The position numbers and the translations under genes were made by a program. A stretch of 64,000 nucleotides of DNA from Bradyrhizobium hipponense (GTDB taxonomy: Bacteria; Pseudomonadota; Alphaproteobacteria; Rhizobiales; Xanthobacteraceae), in assembly GCF_008123965.1 (NCBI RefSeq), contig NZ_VSTH01000038.1, positions 1 through 64,000 on the forward strand. The letters run 5' to 3'. Of the stretch, positions 46,379 to 56,314 are shown in pieces. Position 1 is the stretch's first letter, and each line of letters opens with the position of its first letter. The notes beneath the pieces were generated by a model that searched no databases, had not been told where the DNA came from, and saw only the letters and a list, made by a program, of their open reading frames with translations.

Positions 46379-47710
46379 ATGACGACAGTTTTGACCAAAG
46401 CGTTCCCGCAGGAAAAGCCGCCATCAACACAAGCGGCGCGGGGCAAAAAGCGCGTCCTGATCGTCGGCGGTGGCTTTGCCGGTATCGCAGCGGCACGGGC
46501 ACTGAAGCGAGCCGATGTCGACATCACGCTGATCGACCGGCGCAATCACCACATCTTTCAGCCGCTGCTGTACCAGGTCGCCACCGCTGTTCTGGCGCCA
46601 TCCGAGATCGCGGCGCCGATCCGGCAGCTCGAGGCGAAACAGAAGAATCTCAGCGTGTTGCTGGCCGAGGTCAAGGGCATCAATCTCGGGGCTCGCACGG
46701 TCGAGGTCATTTGCCCAGAGATTGGCAGTCGAAAACTCGACTACGACTTCCTGGTAGTCGCCACCGGAATGCGCCCGAGCTATTTCGGTCATGACGAGTT
46801 CGCGCGGTTCGCGCCAGGCCTCAAGAGCCTCAACGACGCTGAAACCATTCGAACCAGGATCCTGAGTGCATTCGAATTGGCGGAGTCGACTGACGACCCG
46901 AAAGAACGCGCTCGCCAAATGACCTTCGTGCTGGTGGGCGGTGGCCCGACCGGCGTTGAGCTTGCCGCCTCGATCGCTCAACTGGTCACGGTGACCCTGC
47001 GCGACAATTTCCGCAAGATCGACCCTGCCAAGAGCCGAATTTTGTTACTGGACGGGGGCGCTCGCATTCTTCCGACCTTTGCAGAGTCGCTGTCACGAAA
47101 GGCTGCCAAGCGACTAACGAAGCTCGGCGTTGAAGTTTCGACGGGCGTAAAGGTCGAGAAGGTTGACGATCAGGGCGTGATCGCGGCAGGCGCCCGGATT
47201 TCCAGCGCCACCGTGCTTTGGACAGCGGGCGTCAGCGCCTCGCCTGTGGTAAAAATGCTCGGAACGACGACGGACCGCGCCGGACGCGCTTTCGTTGGCT
47301 CTTTCATGGACGTCCCCGAGGCGCCCAACGTATTTGTGGCCGGCGACGCAGCTACGATGACCCAGGATGGTCACCCCGTCCCCGGGGTGGCGCAGGCAGC
47401 CATTCAACAGGGACGATTTGTCGGGCGTGTCATCGCCAACCGTGTCAAGGGACGCAAGGACGGTCGACCGTTTCGGTACCGAAACAAAGGCAATATGGCG
47501 GTGGTCGGCAAGAATTTTGCGATCCTCGAGGCCGGACGTTTGCGCAGCAGCGGCTTTCTGACCTGGATGGTGTGGGCCGCACTACATGTGCTCGCACTGC
47601 CGCAGCTTCAGAACCGGTTCCGCGTTCAAACGCAATGGTTCTGGACTTATCTGTCCGGGCAACGGAGCTCACGGCTGATTTCCGAAGGGCCGCGGTCGTC
47701 TGGGTCATAG
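46379..47710 (+). CDS. ndh: Type II NADH dehydrogenase (NDH-2)
   Basis: 443 residues. Two Rossmann folds: FAD-binding VLIVGGGFAGIAAA (about 26-39) and NADH-binding TFVLVGGGPTGVELA (about 182-196). Family motifs NHHIFQPLLYQVAT, LWTAGV and VFVAGDAA are present. The C-terminal 60 residues include amphipathic and hydrophobic stretches for membrane attachment. It oxidises NADH with quinone without pumping protons. Placed beside a quinol oxidase and Sdh, it would feed the same pool. Confidence 0.9.
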   Translation: MTTVLTKAFPQEKPPSTQAARGKKRVLIVGGGFAGIAAARALKRADVDITLIDRRNHHIFQPLLYQVATAVLAPSEIAAPIRQLEAKQKNLSVLLAEVKGINLGARTVEVICPEIGSRKLDYDFLVVATGMRPSYFGHDEFARFAPGLKSLNDAETIRTRILSAFELAESTDDPKERARQMTFVLVGGGPTGVELAASIAQLVTVTLRDNFRKIDPAKSRILLLDGGARILPTFAESLSRKAAKRLTKLGVEVSTGVKVEKVDDQGVIAAGARISSATVLWTAGVSASPVVKMLGTTTDRAGRAFVGSFMDVPEAPNVFVAGDAATMTQDGHPVPGVAQAAIQQGRFVGRVIANRVKGRKDGRPFRYRNKGNMAVVGKNFAILEAGRLRSSGFLTWMVWAALHVLALPQLQNRFRVQTQWFWTYLSGQRSSRLISEGPRSSGS

Positions 47711-47770
47711 TCATAGTTAGGCTGAGTAATTATTACCGGTGGATTCCGCACCTGGTTGGGGACTGCATCT

Positions 47771-48220
47771 GTGGACGCTTCTATCATCTCCGGGCTCGCC
47801 GCCCTCATGGGAGCGGCTGTCGGTGGCTTGACGAGCGGGCTTGCGAATTGGTTGAACCATCGAAGTCAGCTCCGCGCCCAGTGGCTGCTTCACGAAAAGA
47901 GCCGCCGGCAGATCCTCTACGCGGAATTCATCGAAGATGCCTCCAAGTGCTACATAGATGCGCTCCAGCACGGTGAAGGCGACATTCCAGGTCTGATCGG
48001 TCTTTACGCCAAGTTGAGCAGGATGAGGGCCGTGTCTTCAGCGCCGGTGGTCCAGCGTGCCGACGAAGTCGCCCGAAAAATCCTCGATACCTACTTGGAG
48101 CCGGACAAGAGCTTCGTCGAGCTGCGCGAAATGGCCATCGACGGCACGATCGATCTGTTGCAAGGCTTCAGCGCTGCGTGCCACCACGAATTTGATGAGA
48201 TGTGGGCTGGACAATTTTGA
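47771..48220 (+). CDS. Hypothetical protein with N-terminal membrane segment
   Basis: About 149 residues from GTG 47771 (an in-frame TTG at 47756 is an alternative). An N-terminal Gly/Ala-rich hydrophobic segment (about 4-25) is followed by a charged helical domain (QRADEVARKILDTYLE). This fits a small membrane-anchored coiled-coil protein. Convergent with hemA 20 bases away. Function unknown. Confidence 0.6.
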   Translation: MDASIISGLAALMGAAVGGLTSGLANWLNHRSQLRAQWLLHEKSRRQILYAEFIEDASKCYIDALQHGEGDIPGLIGLYAKLSRMRAVSSAPVVQRADEVARKILDTYLEPDKSFVELREMAIDGTIDLLQGFSAACHHEFDEMWAGQF

Positions 48221-48240
48221 CCCCTGTCAGCCCGGAGCGG

Positions 48241-49467
48241 TCACTCCGCCGCCAACGGCGATCGAGCGAATGGCAGCTCCGGTCTCCGCCAAACGTCGAT
48301 CAACGCATCGAGGAGCTGGTCTATTAACGCCTGACCATGGAAAGACGTCGGCGTTATCCGAAGCCGCTCGGTTCCTTTCGGCACCGTCGGATAGTTGATC
48401 GGCTGGATATAGATCCCATGGTCGCGCAGCAGCAAGTCACTGGCCTGCTTGCAAAGGCCGGCGTCGCAGACCATCAACGGCACGATATGTGTGCTTGTCG
48501 GCATGACCGGCAGCCTCGCTGCGCTCATAACCTGCTTCAGGCGTGCCGCGCTCGCCTGCTGCAGCCGGCGTTCCTGGTCGGACGTCTTGAGATGCCGGAT
48601 CGCTGCAGTCGCGGCAGAGCAAAGCGGAGGGGGAAGAGCGGTAGTAAAGATAAAGCCGGGCGCGTAGCAACGAACCGCGTCGATCAGATTGCTGCTCCCC
48701 GCGATATAACCACCAAGACATCCGAACGCCTTGGCAAGAGTTCCCTCGATCACATCGATCCGATGAATCGTGCCGTCGCGCGCCGCAATACCGGCTCCGC
48801 GCGCGCCGTACAACCCGACAGCGTGGACCTCGTCACAATAGGTCATAGCGCCGTAGCGGGTGGCCAGATCGCAAATCTGCCCAACCGGCGCAAGGTCGCC
48901 ATCCATGGAATACAGGCTTTCGAAGACAATTAGCTTGGGCCTTGCGGGCTCTGCCGCAAGCAGGGGCTCAAGATCGGCAACGTCGTTGTGCTGCCCGATC
49001 TTTCTGTCAACGCCCGACTGCCTGATACCCTCAATAATTGAGTTGTGGTTCAATTCGTCCGACAGAATAAGACAGTCGCCAATGAGCCTTGCGATCGTCG
49101 AAATTCCGGCCTGATTCGACACATAGCCGGAGGTAAACACCAAACCCGCCGCCTTGCTGTGTAGGTCGGCAAGCTCGCGCTCAAGCTCGACCAGCGGTGA
49201 ATTGGTGCCCGCGATGTTGCGCGTGCCACCGGCACCGGTTCCGGTGCGCGACGCGGTCTCGGACATGGCGCTGATCACATCCGGATGCTGGCTCATGCCT
49301 AAATAATCGTTCGAACACCAGATCACAATCTCTCGCGGACCGCGCGGGGAATTCCAGATAGCGTACGGACAGCGCCCTGCGATGCGTTCGATTTCGATGA
49401 AGATGCGGTAGCGCTGCTCGTCGCGCAACCGCGTCAAGGCCTTCGCAAAGACATCGTCATAGATCAT
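48241..49467 (-). CDS. hemA: 5-aminolevulinate synthase
   Basis: 408 residues from ATG 49467. A PLP enzyme condensing glycine with succinyl-CoA to 5-aminolevulinate, the first step of the C4 heme pathway of alphaproteobacteria. Motifs: [23 protein letters not shown], the [11 protein letters not shown]sp, and the PLP Lys246 in GTLAKAFG. The length equals Rhodobacter ALAS. Near the ctaB-cyo operon it could supply extra heme for the oxidase and SdhC. A second housekeeping hemA elsewhere is likely but not visible here. Confidence 0.93.
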   Translation of the reverse strand: MIYDDVFAKALTRLRDEQRYRIFIEIERIAGRCPYAIWNSPRGPREIVIWCSNDYLGMSQHPDVISAMSETASRTGTGAGGTRNIAGTNSPLVELERELADLHSKAAGLVFTSGYVSNQAGISTIARLIGDCLILSDELNHNSIIEGIRQSGVDRKIGQHNDVADLEPLLAAEPARPKLIVFESLYSMDGDLAPVGQICDLATRYGAMTYCDEVHAVGLYGARGAGIAARDGTIHRIDVIEGTLAKAFGCLGGYIAGSSNLIDAVRCYAPGFIFTTALPPPLCSAATAAIRHLKTSDQERRLQQASAARLKQVMSAARLPVMPTSTHIVPLMVCDAGLCKQASDLLLRDHGIYIQPINYPTVPKGTERLRITPTSFHGQALIDQLLDALIDVWRRPELPFARSPLAAE

Positions 49468-49582
49468 GTTCGGCGGTCTTCTACGAGAATACTCTCGACC
49501 CTGGCATTGAGCTCTGCACGGCCAATGACGCGATGAACGGGCCTGCAGACCGTGAGTTTTGGTTGACTGGGGCTGCCTCGAC

Positions 49583-50809
49583 CTATGCCGAAGGTTCCTT
49601 TGTGTTCGGAATGGCGCCGCCCGCACGCAAGCCGTCGATCTCAGAAGCGCTAAATCCGAGCTGCCGGAGAACCTCCTCGTTGTGTTCTCCAATCTTTGGG
49701 GCGCGCTTCGCGGGTACTTTGGCGACGCCGTGCACTTGAAGCGGGCTGCTGATTGTGGACGTCAGCTTGCCGCCGGCACCATTGAGCGGAACGATGATGT
49801 CGTTCGCCCGGAGCTGGGGATCATTGATCACCTCCTGCGGCCCACGTACCGCTCCGAAGGTCACGTGGACGCCATTGAACACCTCGTACCAATGTGACAT
49901 CGGCTCGGAACAGAAGGTCTTGTCGAGAATCGCCGTGAGCTCCGTCATGTTCGCCATCAGCTTGGCCGGGTCGGAGAACCGCGGATCAGTCAGGAGACCG
50001 GGTCGGCCGATCGCCTTCGCCACGGCCTCCACCTTGTCGGGCGTGATGATGAGAACGAACCAGGTATCATCCTTGGCGCGGTACACGTTCATGGCCGCAT
50101 TTGCGGGGTGCATACGATCATGCAGCCCGAAGAATTTCGCATCGCAGAGCGCTGCCTGGATCGAGACGCTGGCGGACCACACGCCCTCGGCGAGCAGCGA
50201 GGTCGTGACATGCGCCCCCTCCCCCGTGCGCTCGCGACGATACAGAGCGGTGACGATCGCCGAATAGAGCCCGACGGCGGTGGCGTTGTCGCCGCTGCCG
50301 GCCACCGGCCAGGTCGGCGCCGCACCGGCATCGCGGGTCATCGACAGCAATCCGCTGCGGGCCCAGTACGACGTGATATCAAAGCCGGGAAGATTCGCAT
50401 CCGGTCCCTTGTCGCCGAAACCCGTGATGTCGGCGTAGATCAGCCGCGGATTCCAACCCACCACATCTTCATACTCGAGCTTCAATTTCTTGCGCGCTGG
50501 ATGCGGCGTGTTGACGATGAGAACGTCGGCCCATTTGACGAGCTTCTCGAGAACCAGATGCGCGCTCGGAGATTTCAGATCGAGCGCCATGCCGCGTTTG
50601 TTGCGATTGGCCAGATGCCAGGGATAGGCATCGTCGGCGACCGGCTGCGGCGGGAGATGGTTTGCGTGCCGCCACAGCTCGCCGCTCGGCGGCTCGACCT
50701 TGATCACGTCGGCGCCGAAATCGGACAAGATCACGGCGGCGCTGGGGCCCGCGATGAAGCTCGCGAGGTCCACCACCTTCAGTCCGGAGAAAATATTGTC
50801 GTTTGCCAT
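49583..50809 (-). CDS. CaiB/BaiF-type CoA-transferase
   Basis: 408 residues from ATG 50809 (MANDNIFSG). A family III CoA-transferase: [28 protein letters not shown] near the start, GMALDLKSP, and the catalytic Asp region YADITGFG followed by [12 protein letters not shown]. It moves CoA between acyl carriers and probably activates the acid degraded by this operon. Last in the five-gene minus-strand operon with tight spacing to the enoyl-CoA hydratase gene. Confidence 0.88.
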   Translation of the reverse strand: MANDNIFSGLKVVDLASFIAGPSAAVILSDFGADVIKVEPPSGELWRHANHLPPQPVADDAYPWHLANRNKRGMALDLKSPSAHLVLEKLVKWADVLIVNTPHPARKKLKLEYEDVVGWNPRLIYADITGFGDKGPDANLPGFDITSYWARSGLLSMTRDAGAAPTWPVAGSGDNATAVGLYSAIVTALYRRERTGEGAHVTTSLLAEGVWSASVSIQAALCDAKFFGLHDRMHPANAAMNVYRAKDDTWFVLIITPDKVEAVAKAIGRPGLLTDPRFSDPAKLMANMTELTAILDKTFCSEPMSHWYEVFNGVHVTFGAVRGPQEVINDPQLRANDIIVPLNGAGGKLTSTISSPLQVHGVAKVPAKRAPKIGEHNEEVLRQLGFSASEIDGLRAGGAIPNTKEPSA

Positions 50810-50847
50810 GGGTGTCCTTTCCAGATCCTCGTAGGGGCGGCCTTGCT

Positions 50848-51696
50848 TCAGCGTCCGCGAAACTGCGGCGCACGCTTCTCGAGGAAGGCGGCGGTGCCTT
50901 CCTTCTTGTCTTCGGTGGCGGCGCAAATGCCGAAGAAGGAGGCTTCCAGTGCAAGGCCTTCGCCTTGGCTCGTCTCCATCCCCTTGTTGGCGGCTTCCAG
51001 CGAGAACTTCACGGCGATCGGACCGTTGGCCATGATCTGCTTCAGGATCGTCTCGGCACGATCAATCAGGCCGGCGGGAACGACTTCGTTGACGAGGCCG
51101 ATGCGATAGGCTTCCTGCGCGGAAATCGTCTCGCCCGTGAGGATCAGCTGCAACGCACGCCCCTTTCCGACCAGGCGCGGCAGGCGTTGCGTGCCGCCGC
51201 CGCCGGGCAACAGGCCCAGCTTGACCTCCGGTTGCCCGAACTTGGCGTGCTCCGCTGCGATCCTGATGGTGCAGGCCATCGCGGTCTCGCAGCCACCGCC
51301 AAGGGCAAAACCGTTGATTGCCGCGATCACGGGCTTGCCGAGATTTTCGATCAGATCCAGCACACGCTGCCCGAACCGGCTCGACTCCTCGGCGTCGTAG
51401 GCATCGACATGTGCGAGCTCACTGATGTCGGCGCCGGCGATGAACGCCTTGTCGCCCGCGCCGGTGAGGATCACGCCGCGCACCGACGCATCCGCTTTTG
51501 CGTCCTCGAACGCGGCATGCAGATCAGTCCAGGTCGGCGTATTGAGCGCGTTCAGCACTTTCGGCCGATTGACCGTGACGTACGCAATCGGCCCCTTTTT
51601 CTCGTAGAGGACGTTCGCAAGGGCCAGCGCCGCTCTGGGCACGGAGTTTGGTGCTGTTGCAGGCGAAGTGGTGAATGGTGCAGTTCCCGAAGCCAT
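50848..51696 (-). CDS. Enoyl-CoA hydratase/isomerase
   Basis: About 282 residues. Crotonase fold with oxyanion-hole AGADISEL and GGGCETAMAC, and the catalytic Glu region GQPEVKLGLLPGGGGTQRLPR. An Ala/Pro/Thr-rich N-terminal extension of about 25 residues precedes the fold. AGGAG lies 8 bases before ATG 51696, so this start is preferred to ATG 51702. It hydrates the 2-enoyl-CoA produced by the upstream acyl-CoA dehydrogenase. Confidence 0.9.
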   Translation of the reverse strand: MASGTAPFTTSPATAPNSVPRAALALANVLYEKKGPIAYVTVNRPKVLNALNTPTWTDLHAAFEDAKADASVRGVILTGAGDKAFIAGADISELAHVDAYDAEESSRFGQRVLDLIENLGKPVIAAINGFALGGGCETAMACTIRIAAEHAKFGQPEVKLGLLPGGGGTQRLPRLVGKGRALQLILTGETISAQEAYRIGLVNEVVPAGLIDRAETILKQIMANGPIAVKFSLEAANKGMETSQGEGLALEASFFGICAATEDKKEGTAAFLEKRAPQFRGR

Positions 51697-51751
51697 GGTC
51701 ATATCTCCTGGGTAGGGCAGCCGGCGCTGATGCGCCGGCCCCGCCGAAAGG

Positions 51752-52972
51752 TCAGAGGAAGGCGCCGTGACCGGTGATGGCCTTGCCGACGATCAGATTC
51801 TGCATCTGATAGGTGCCTTCGTAGGAGTAGAGCGCCTCGGCATCGGCGAAGAAGCGCGCGACGTTGTAGTCGGCGACGATGCCGTTGCCGCCCAGCACCT
51901 CGCGGCCCCAGGAGACGGTCTCGCGCGATTTGGCGGTGCAGAACGCCTTCGCCAGCGCCGCGTGATGATCGCCAAGCTTGGCTTCGTCATCGAGCGTCGC
52001 TAGGCGGAGCATCAGGCACTGGCACGCGGTCAGATTGCCGAGCATCTTGGCGAGCAGATCCTGGATCATCTGGAACGAGGCGATCGGCTTGCCGAATTGC
52101 AGTCGCTCCTGGGCGTATTTGAGGGTGGCTTCATATGCGCCCATCTGGATGCCGGTCGACGCCCAGCCCACCATGTACCGCGTCATCCGCAGCACGCGCG
52201 CAGTATCGCGGAACGAGTTACCTCCCTGGAGGCGGTTCGCCTCGGGCACCCGCACGTCCTTCAGCGTGATCTGGCCGTTCTGGACCACCTTGAGCGCAAT
52301 CTTGTGCTCGATCTTCTCGACGCTGAAGCCGGGCGTCGACTTGTTCTCGACGATGAAACCCTTCACCTGGTTGTCCGCGAGATCGCGCGCCCAGATGATG
52401 GAGAGATCGCACCATGGTGCGTTGCCGATCCACCGCTTCTGTCCGTTGAGAATCCAGGTATCGCCTTCGCGCTTGGCCGTCGTGGTCAGACCGCCGCTCG
52501 TTCCGGAACCGACCAGCGGCTCGGTGAGGCCGAAGCAGCCGATCTTCTCCCAGCGCGCCATCGCCGGCAGCCATTTCTGCTTTTGCTCCTCGGAGCCATC
52601 AAGATAGATCGAGCCCATGGCGAGGCCGCTGTGCACGCCGAAGAACGTGCAGAACGAGGCGTCGGTGCGCGCCAGCTCCATGGCGACGAAGCCGAACAGC
52701 TTCTGGCTCCCGCCCGCGCAGCCGTAACCCTCGAAGCCGAGCCCGCCGAGGCCGAGCTCCTTGAACGATGGCAGCAGCTCGAACGGAAACGCGTCGTCTG
52801 ACCAGTACTTGTTGATGACCGGCTGAACCTTGGTCTCCATGTAGGTCCGCACCTTCTTGACGAGCGCTCTCTCGTCGGCGGTGAGAAGGTCGACCAGCTG
52901 ATAGAAGTCGCCATCGGGCGCAGGCGGCGGCTTCGGAGCGGCGGTTTTGCTTGCTGGGGTTGCGGTGGGCAT
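51752..52972 (-). CDS. Acyl-CoA dehydrogenase (glutaryl-CoA dehydrogenase-like)
   Basis: 406 residues. The three-domain acyl-CoA dehydrogenase fold is marked by CFGLTEPLVGSGTSG (FAD contact), GQKRWIGNAPW and the catalytic Glu in YSYEGTYQMQNLIVG. The sequence resembles the glutaryl-CoA/short-chain branch. A Pro/Ala N-terminal stretch precedes the fold. Electron transfer to ETF is expected. Substrate unknown. ATG 52972. Confidence 0.88.
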   Translation of the reverse strand: MPTATPASKTAAPKPPPAPDGDFYQLVDLLTADERALVKKVRTYMETKVQPVINKYWSDDAFPFELLPSFKELGLGGLGFEGYGCAGGSQKLFGFVAMELARTDASFCTFFGVHSGLAMGSIYLDGSEEQKQKWLPAMARWEKIGCFGLTEPLVGSGTSGGLTTTAKREGDTWILNGQKRWIGNAPWCDLSIIWARDLADNQVKGFIVENKSTPGFSVEKIEHKIALKVVQNGQITLKDVRVPEANRLQGGNSFRDTARVLRMTRYMVGWASTGIQMGAYEATLKYAQERLQFGKPIASFQMIQDLLAKMLGNLTACQCLMLRLATLDDEAKLGDHHAALAKAFCTAKSRETVSWGREVLGGNGIVADYNVARFFADAEALYSYEGTYQMQNLIVGKAITGHGAFL

Positions 52973-53060
52973 TTGGAATCTCTCCTCGCTGCGGCTCGGA
53001 AGCCTGAAAAGTGAAGGACCGGTTTGATTCTGATTGATCTCGTCGCCGCCGCCGATTTCG

Positions 53061-54011
53061 TTAGCTCGGCTTGGCCGCTTTCTTGCGCAGCTCGATCAGG
53101 CCGAGCAGAACTTCGTCGCGCTCCGCCTCCAACTCCGCGATGGTGCGCGATCCGGCCTCGGCATGGACGCTGTCGATGAGCTTCTTTTGCACGTCCGGCG
53201 TCAGCACCGGCGAGCCAAGGGTCTTCCACCAGGCTGTCATCGGGCCGGTGAACTGCTGGAAGAAGTGCTCGATGCCGCCCGGACCGCCGCCGAGATGGTT
53301 GAGCATCATGCTGCCCATGACGCCCCAGCGCAGGCCCGGCCCCCAGCTCAGGGCGGTGTCGACGTCGGCGGCGCTCACCACACCCTCTGCTACGAGGTAA
53401 TAGACCTCGCGGCTCAGCGCGGCCTGCAGGCGGTTGGCGACGTGCCCTGGCATTTCCTTGTTGAGGCGCACCGTCCGTTGTCCGATCGACGTATAAAATT
53501 CCTCTGCGCGACGGATCGTGGATTCGGAGGTCTTTGCGCCGCCGACGATCTCCGTCAGCGGAATCAAGTGGGGCGGATTGAACGGATGGGCGATGACGCA
53601 GCGCTCGGGATGGGACGCGGCGCCCTTCTGGATTTCACTCATTGTGAGCCCCGACGAGCTCGATGCGATGATCACGTCCGGCGGCAACAGCTCGTCGAGC
53701 TGGCCATAGAGCTTCTGCTTGAATTCGATCCGCTCGGGCCCGTTCTCCTGGACGAGGTCGGCGCCGGCGAGTGCCTGCGCGATGTCGGGCGTGAATGTGA
53801 GGTTCGACTGCGACGCTCCGGACGACAGGCCCAATCGCTCGAGCGCCGGCCAGGCCGTCTCGACGAACTTCCTCAGCGCTGCTTCTGCGTTCGGCGCGAT
53901 ATCGGTCGCGACGACCTGAAGTCCCTTGGCGAGAAACAGCGAGCTCCAGCTCGCGCCGATCACGCCGGTGCCGATGATGGCGATGCGGCGAATGGGCTTG
54001 GTGTCGGTCAT
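53061..54011 (-). CDS. 3-hydroxyacyl-CoA dehydrogenase-family protein
   Basis: 316 residues from ATG 54011 with GGAG upstream. A Rossmann fold IIGTGVIGASWSSLFL, the HPFNPPHLIPLTEIV catalytic His motif, and a helical C-terminal dimerisation domain. It resembles carnitine/hydroxybutyryl-type dehydrogenases with NAD. It would oxidise the 3-hydroxyacyl-CoA made by the hydratase. The last ~60 residues are a charged helix. Confidence 0.88.
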   Translation of the reverse strand: MTDTKPIRRIAIIGTGVIGASWSSLFLAKGLQVVATDIAPNAEAALRKFVETAWPALERLGLSSGASQSNLTFTPDIAQALAGADLVQENGPERIEFKQKLYGQLDELLPPDVIIASSSSGLTMSEIQKGAASHPERCVIAHPFNPPHLIPLTEIVGGAKTSESTIRRAEEFYTSIGQRTVRLNKEMPGHVANRLQAALSREVYYLVAEGVVSAADVDTALSWGPGLRWGVMGSMMLNHLGGGPGGIEHFFQQFTGPMTAWWKTLGSPVLTPDVQKKLIDSVHAEAGSRTIAELEAERDEVLLGLIELRKKAAKPS

Positions 54012-54033
54012 GTCATTCTCTCCAATGCGTTGG

Positions 54034-54933
54034 TCAGACTTCGGCATAGGCAATGCCGGTGAGATTGCCCTGGGCGAAGAGGAAGTTGCGCTCGCCGGAT
54101 CCGTCGAGCCGCGCCGAGTAGACCGAGCCGGCGAAGTCGGTCACGAACATGCGATCGTTCGGGACGTCGAGCGCGATGCCGATGCCTTCCATGAGATGGG
54201 TCACCACGATCTCGGACTCGGCGGGCTTGTTGTCGATCGAAGCTCGATTCACCGTGTTGCCCCGCGGGGGATCGCCGCGGTCGGTCCAATAGAGAATCCG
54301 ATTCGTGTGGTCGATCTCCAGATCGATCGGCTCCGGCAGACCGTCATAGAAGATCTCGATGTCGGATCTTGTGGCTGCGGTCTGGCCGGCGGGTATTTCA
54401 ACATTGGCGCGGAAGATGCGGCCGAGCCCGGCATTGACGGGGCCCTTTTGCGTCCAGTAGATGTGTCCGAATTTCGGATCGATCGCCAGTCCGACGCACC
54501 ATCGGGTCTGGTCCTTGCGATCGGCTTCGCTGTGCCCCGCCTCGATGAGCGTCTCCAGCTGCGAGCCGTCGAGGTTACAGCGCATGAGGCGCATGCCCTC
54601 GCGGTCGCACCAATAGAGCTTGCCGCCCTTCCTATCGAGGATGATCTGCTTCGGCGTGTGGGTGTGTCCCTGCGGGACGATTGTCTTGCGGTTCTTGCCG
54701 TCGATGTCGGCGCGCTCGATGGACCCGTCGTTCAGGTTCGGGATGCCCATGTTGGTCCAGTAGATATGGCCAGCCTCGACATCCACGACGATGCCGTCCG
54801 GAAGGTGGCAGCCGGTCACGATGGTCGTGCGTTCTGAGCCATCCGTGTTCATGGCGTGAATGCAACCAGCATTCAGCTCGAGAACGAAGAGACGAGGGAG
54901 TGAGGGGCTTGATTTCGTGACGGCTTTTGGCAT
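54034..54933 (-). CDS. YWTD-type beta-propeller protein
   Basis: 299 residues without a signal peptide. Repeats contain IYWTN, LYWCD, IYWTQ and LYWTD, typical of six-bladed YWTD (LDL-receptor-type) propellers. The blades (about 50, 105, 160, 215, 260) carry GxIxRAxxDG-type turns. Cytoplasmic location is unusual for such a fold and it lies first in the acyl-CoA operon. It may be a lactonase-like enzyme (SMP-30 fold) or a binding protein; active-site residues could not be identified. ATG 54933. Confidence 0.8.
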   Translation of the reverse strand: MPKAVTKSSPSLPRLFVLELNAGCIHAMNTDGSERTTIVTGCHLPDGIVVDVEAGHIYWTNMGIPNLNDGSIERADIDGKNRKTIVPQGHTHTPKQIILDRKGGKLYWCDREGMRLMRCNLDGSQLETLIEAGHSEADRKDQTRWCVGLAIDPKFGHIYWTQKGPVNAGLGRIFRANVEIPAGQTAATRSDIEIFYDGLPEPIDLEIDHTNRILYWTDRGDPPRGNTVNRASIDNKPAESEIVVTHLMEGIGIALDVPNDRMFVTDFAGSVYSARLDGSGERNFLFAQGNLTGIAYAEV

Positions 54934-55252
54934 GTAGCACCTGCATCCTGGCCCGACCGCGAACCGGGTCAGGTGACGCGACTATGACGCGATCGCCGTC
55001 CGTCATCTTGGACAGGAATGTCACCGCTGGAATGGGTCTGCTGCTCGATCCCCTGCGCCCCTCCAGGACAACGGGACGATCATCGATGCGAGAGCAGCAG
55101 CTTTTGACAAGTACGGCATCAAATGTCCAAGCACGGGCAACGGACAGGTTACATGGTCGGTTTTGACTCGAAAAAATCAGCGCCTCGCGATTGCGACTGG
55201 GCCTGGCAACCGAATAGAGTGGGCCATCCGGTCACGAGAAAGGGAGTCAGGC
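54934..55252. other. Divergent promoter region without a gene
   Basis: About 320 bases between the propeller gene (leftward) and the HlyD gene (rightward). Both operons must start here. An in-frame extension of the HlyD gene reaches 55163, but the ATG at 55253 has the ribosome site. No strong palindrome seen. Confidence 0.5.
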
Positions 55253-56314
55253 ATGGACGTGCCGAGCTCTGACAAAGACATTCAAAACACACCCGACGAG
55301 CCGGCTAAGGGACAGGCGAAAATCTCGCGCAACCCGTCGCGTACTCCTTCCATCATCGTCGGTGTCGTTGCGGCTGTCGTCGTCGCGCTTTCCGCCTTCT
55401 ATCTCTTGCGACCGGAACCATTGCTCGTTCAGGGCGAGGTCGATGCAACGCGGCTCGATATCGCCGCGCGTGTCGACGGACGGGTCGGCAAGATCCCCGT
55501 CGAACGTGGCCAGAACGTTGCGGCGGGCGCGGTGCTGGTCCAGATCGACAATCTGGAAACGCTCGCCAAACACGAGCAGATGAAGGCAGCCAAGGCGGTC
55601 GCGGACGCCCAGCTTGCCAACGTACTCGTCGGAACGCGGGTGGAGGTCGTCGCGGCACGGAAGGCGGAGATGGAGCGCGCCCAGGCGGCGCAGGTGCTGG
55701 CACAGAAGACGTTTGACCGTACACATACCTTGACCGAGCAAGGCAACGCGCCGCAAGCCCGGCTCGATCAGGCAACCGATGCGCTGCACGAAAGCGAACG
55801 CGCCGTCGACCAGGCCAAATCGGCCTATGAGCAGGCGGTCAATGGCTACACCAAGGAGGAGCGGGCCATTGCCAAGACCAATGTCGAAAAGGCCAGTGCT
55901 GATATCCAGAGCGTTCAATCGATCATCGACCAGCTCGTGGTTTACGCGCCCGTAGCCTCGCAGATCTATCAGCGCAATGTGGAACCCGGCGAATACGTCT
56001 CGCCGGGCGTGCCGCTGGTGACCTTGATCAATCTGGCCGACCTCTGGGTGCATTTCGATCTGCGCGAGGATCTCGTCAAAGGCCTGAAGGTCGGCGATCG
56101 CTTCGATGTCCGCATTCCGGCCCTCGGCGACCGCTCCGTCGCGGTCGAGGTCAAGCTCATCGCGACCAAGGGCGAATATGCGAGCTGGCGGGCCACGCGT
56201 GCTTCGGGTGATTTCGACCTGCGTACGTTTTCGATCCGTGCCTATCCCGTCCAGCCCGTGCCCGAGCTGCGACCGGGAATGAGCGCCTATCTGGATTGGC
56301 GGTTGCGGCCATGA
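55253..56314 (+). CDS. HlyD-family membrane-fusion protein (first copy)
   Basis: 353 residues from ATG 55253 with AGGGAG upstream. An N-terminal membrane anchor (about 32-51), split lipoyl domain (ARVDGRVGKIPV and LVVYAPVASQIYQ), an extended helical hairpin (about 100-220) and a C-terminal beta-barrel. It is an inner-membrane adaptor for an ABC-2 exporter; its stop overlaps the permease ATG by four bases. The substrate is unknown. Confidence 0.88.
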   Translation: MDVPSSDKDIQNTPDEPAKGQAKISRNPSRTPSIIVGVVAAVVVALSAFYLLRPEPLLVQGEVDATRLDIAARVDGRVGKIPVERGQNVAAGAVLVQIDNLETLAKHEQMKAAKAVADAQLANVLVGTRVEVVAARKAEMERAQAAQVLAQKTFDRTHTLTEQGNAPQARLDQATDALHESERAVDQAKSAYEQAVNGYTKEERAIAKTNVEKASADIQSVQSIIDQLVVYAPVASQIYQRNVEPGEYVSPGVPLVTLINLADLWVHFDLREDLVKGLKVGDRFDVRIPALGDRSVAVEVKLIATKGEYASWRATRASGDFDLRTFSIRAYPVQPVPELRPGMSAYLDWRLRP

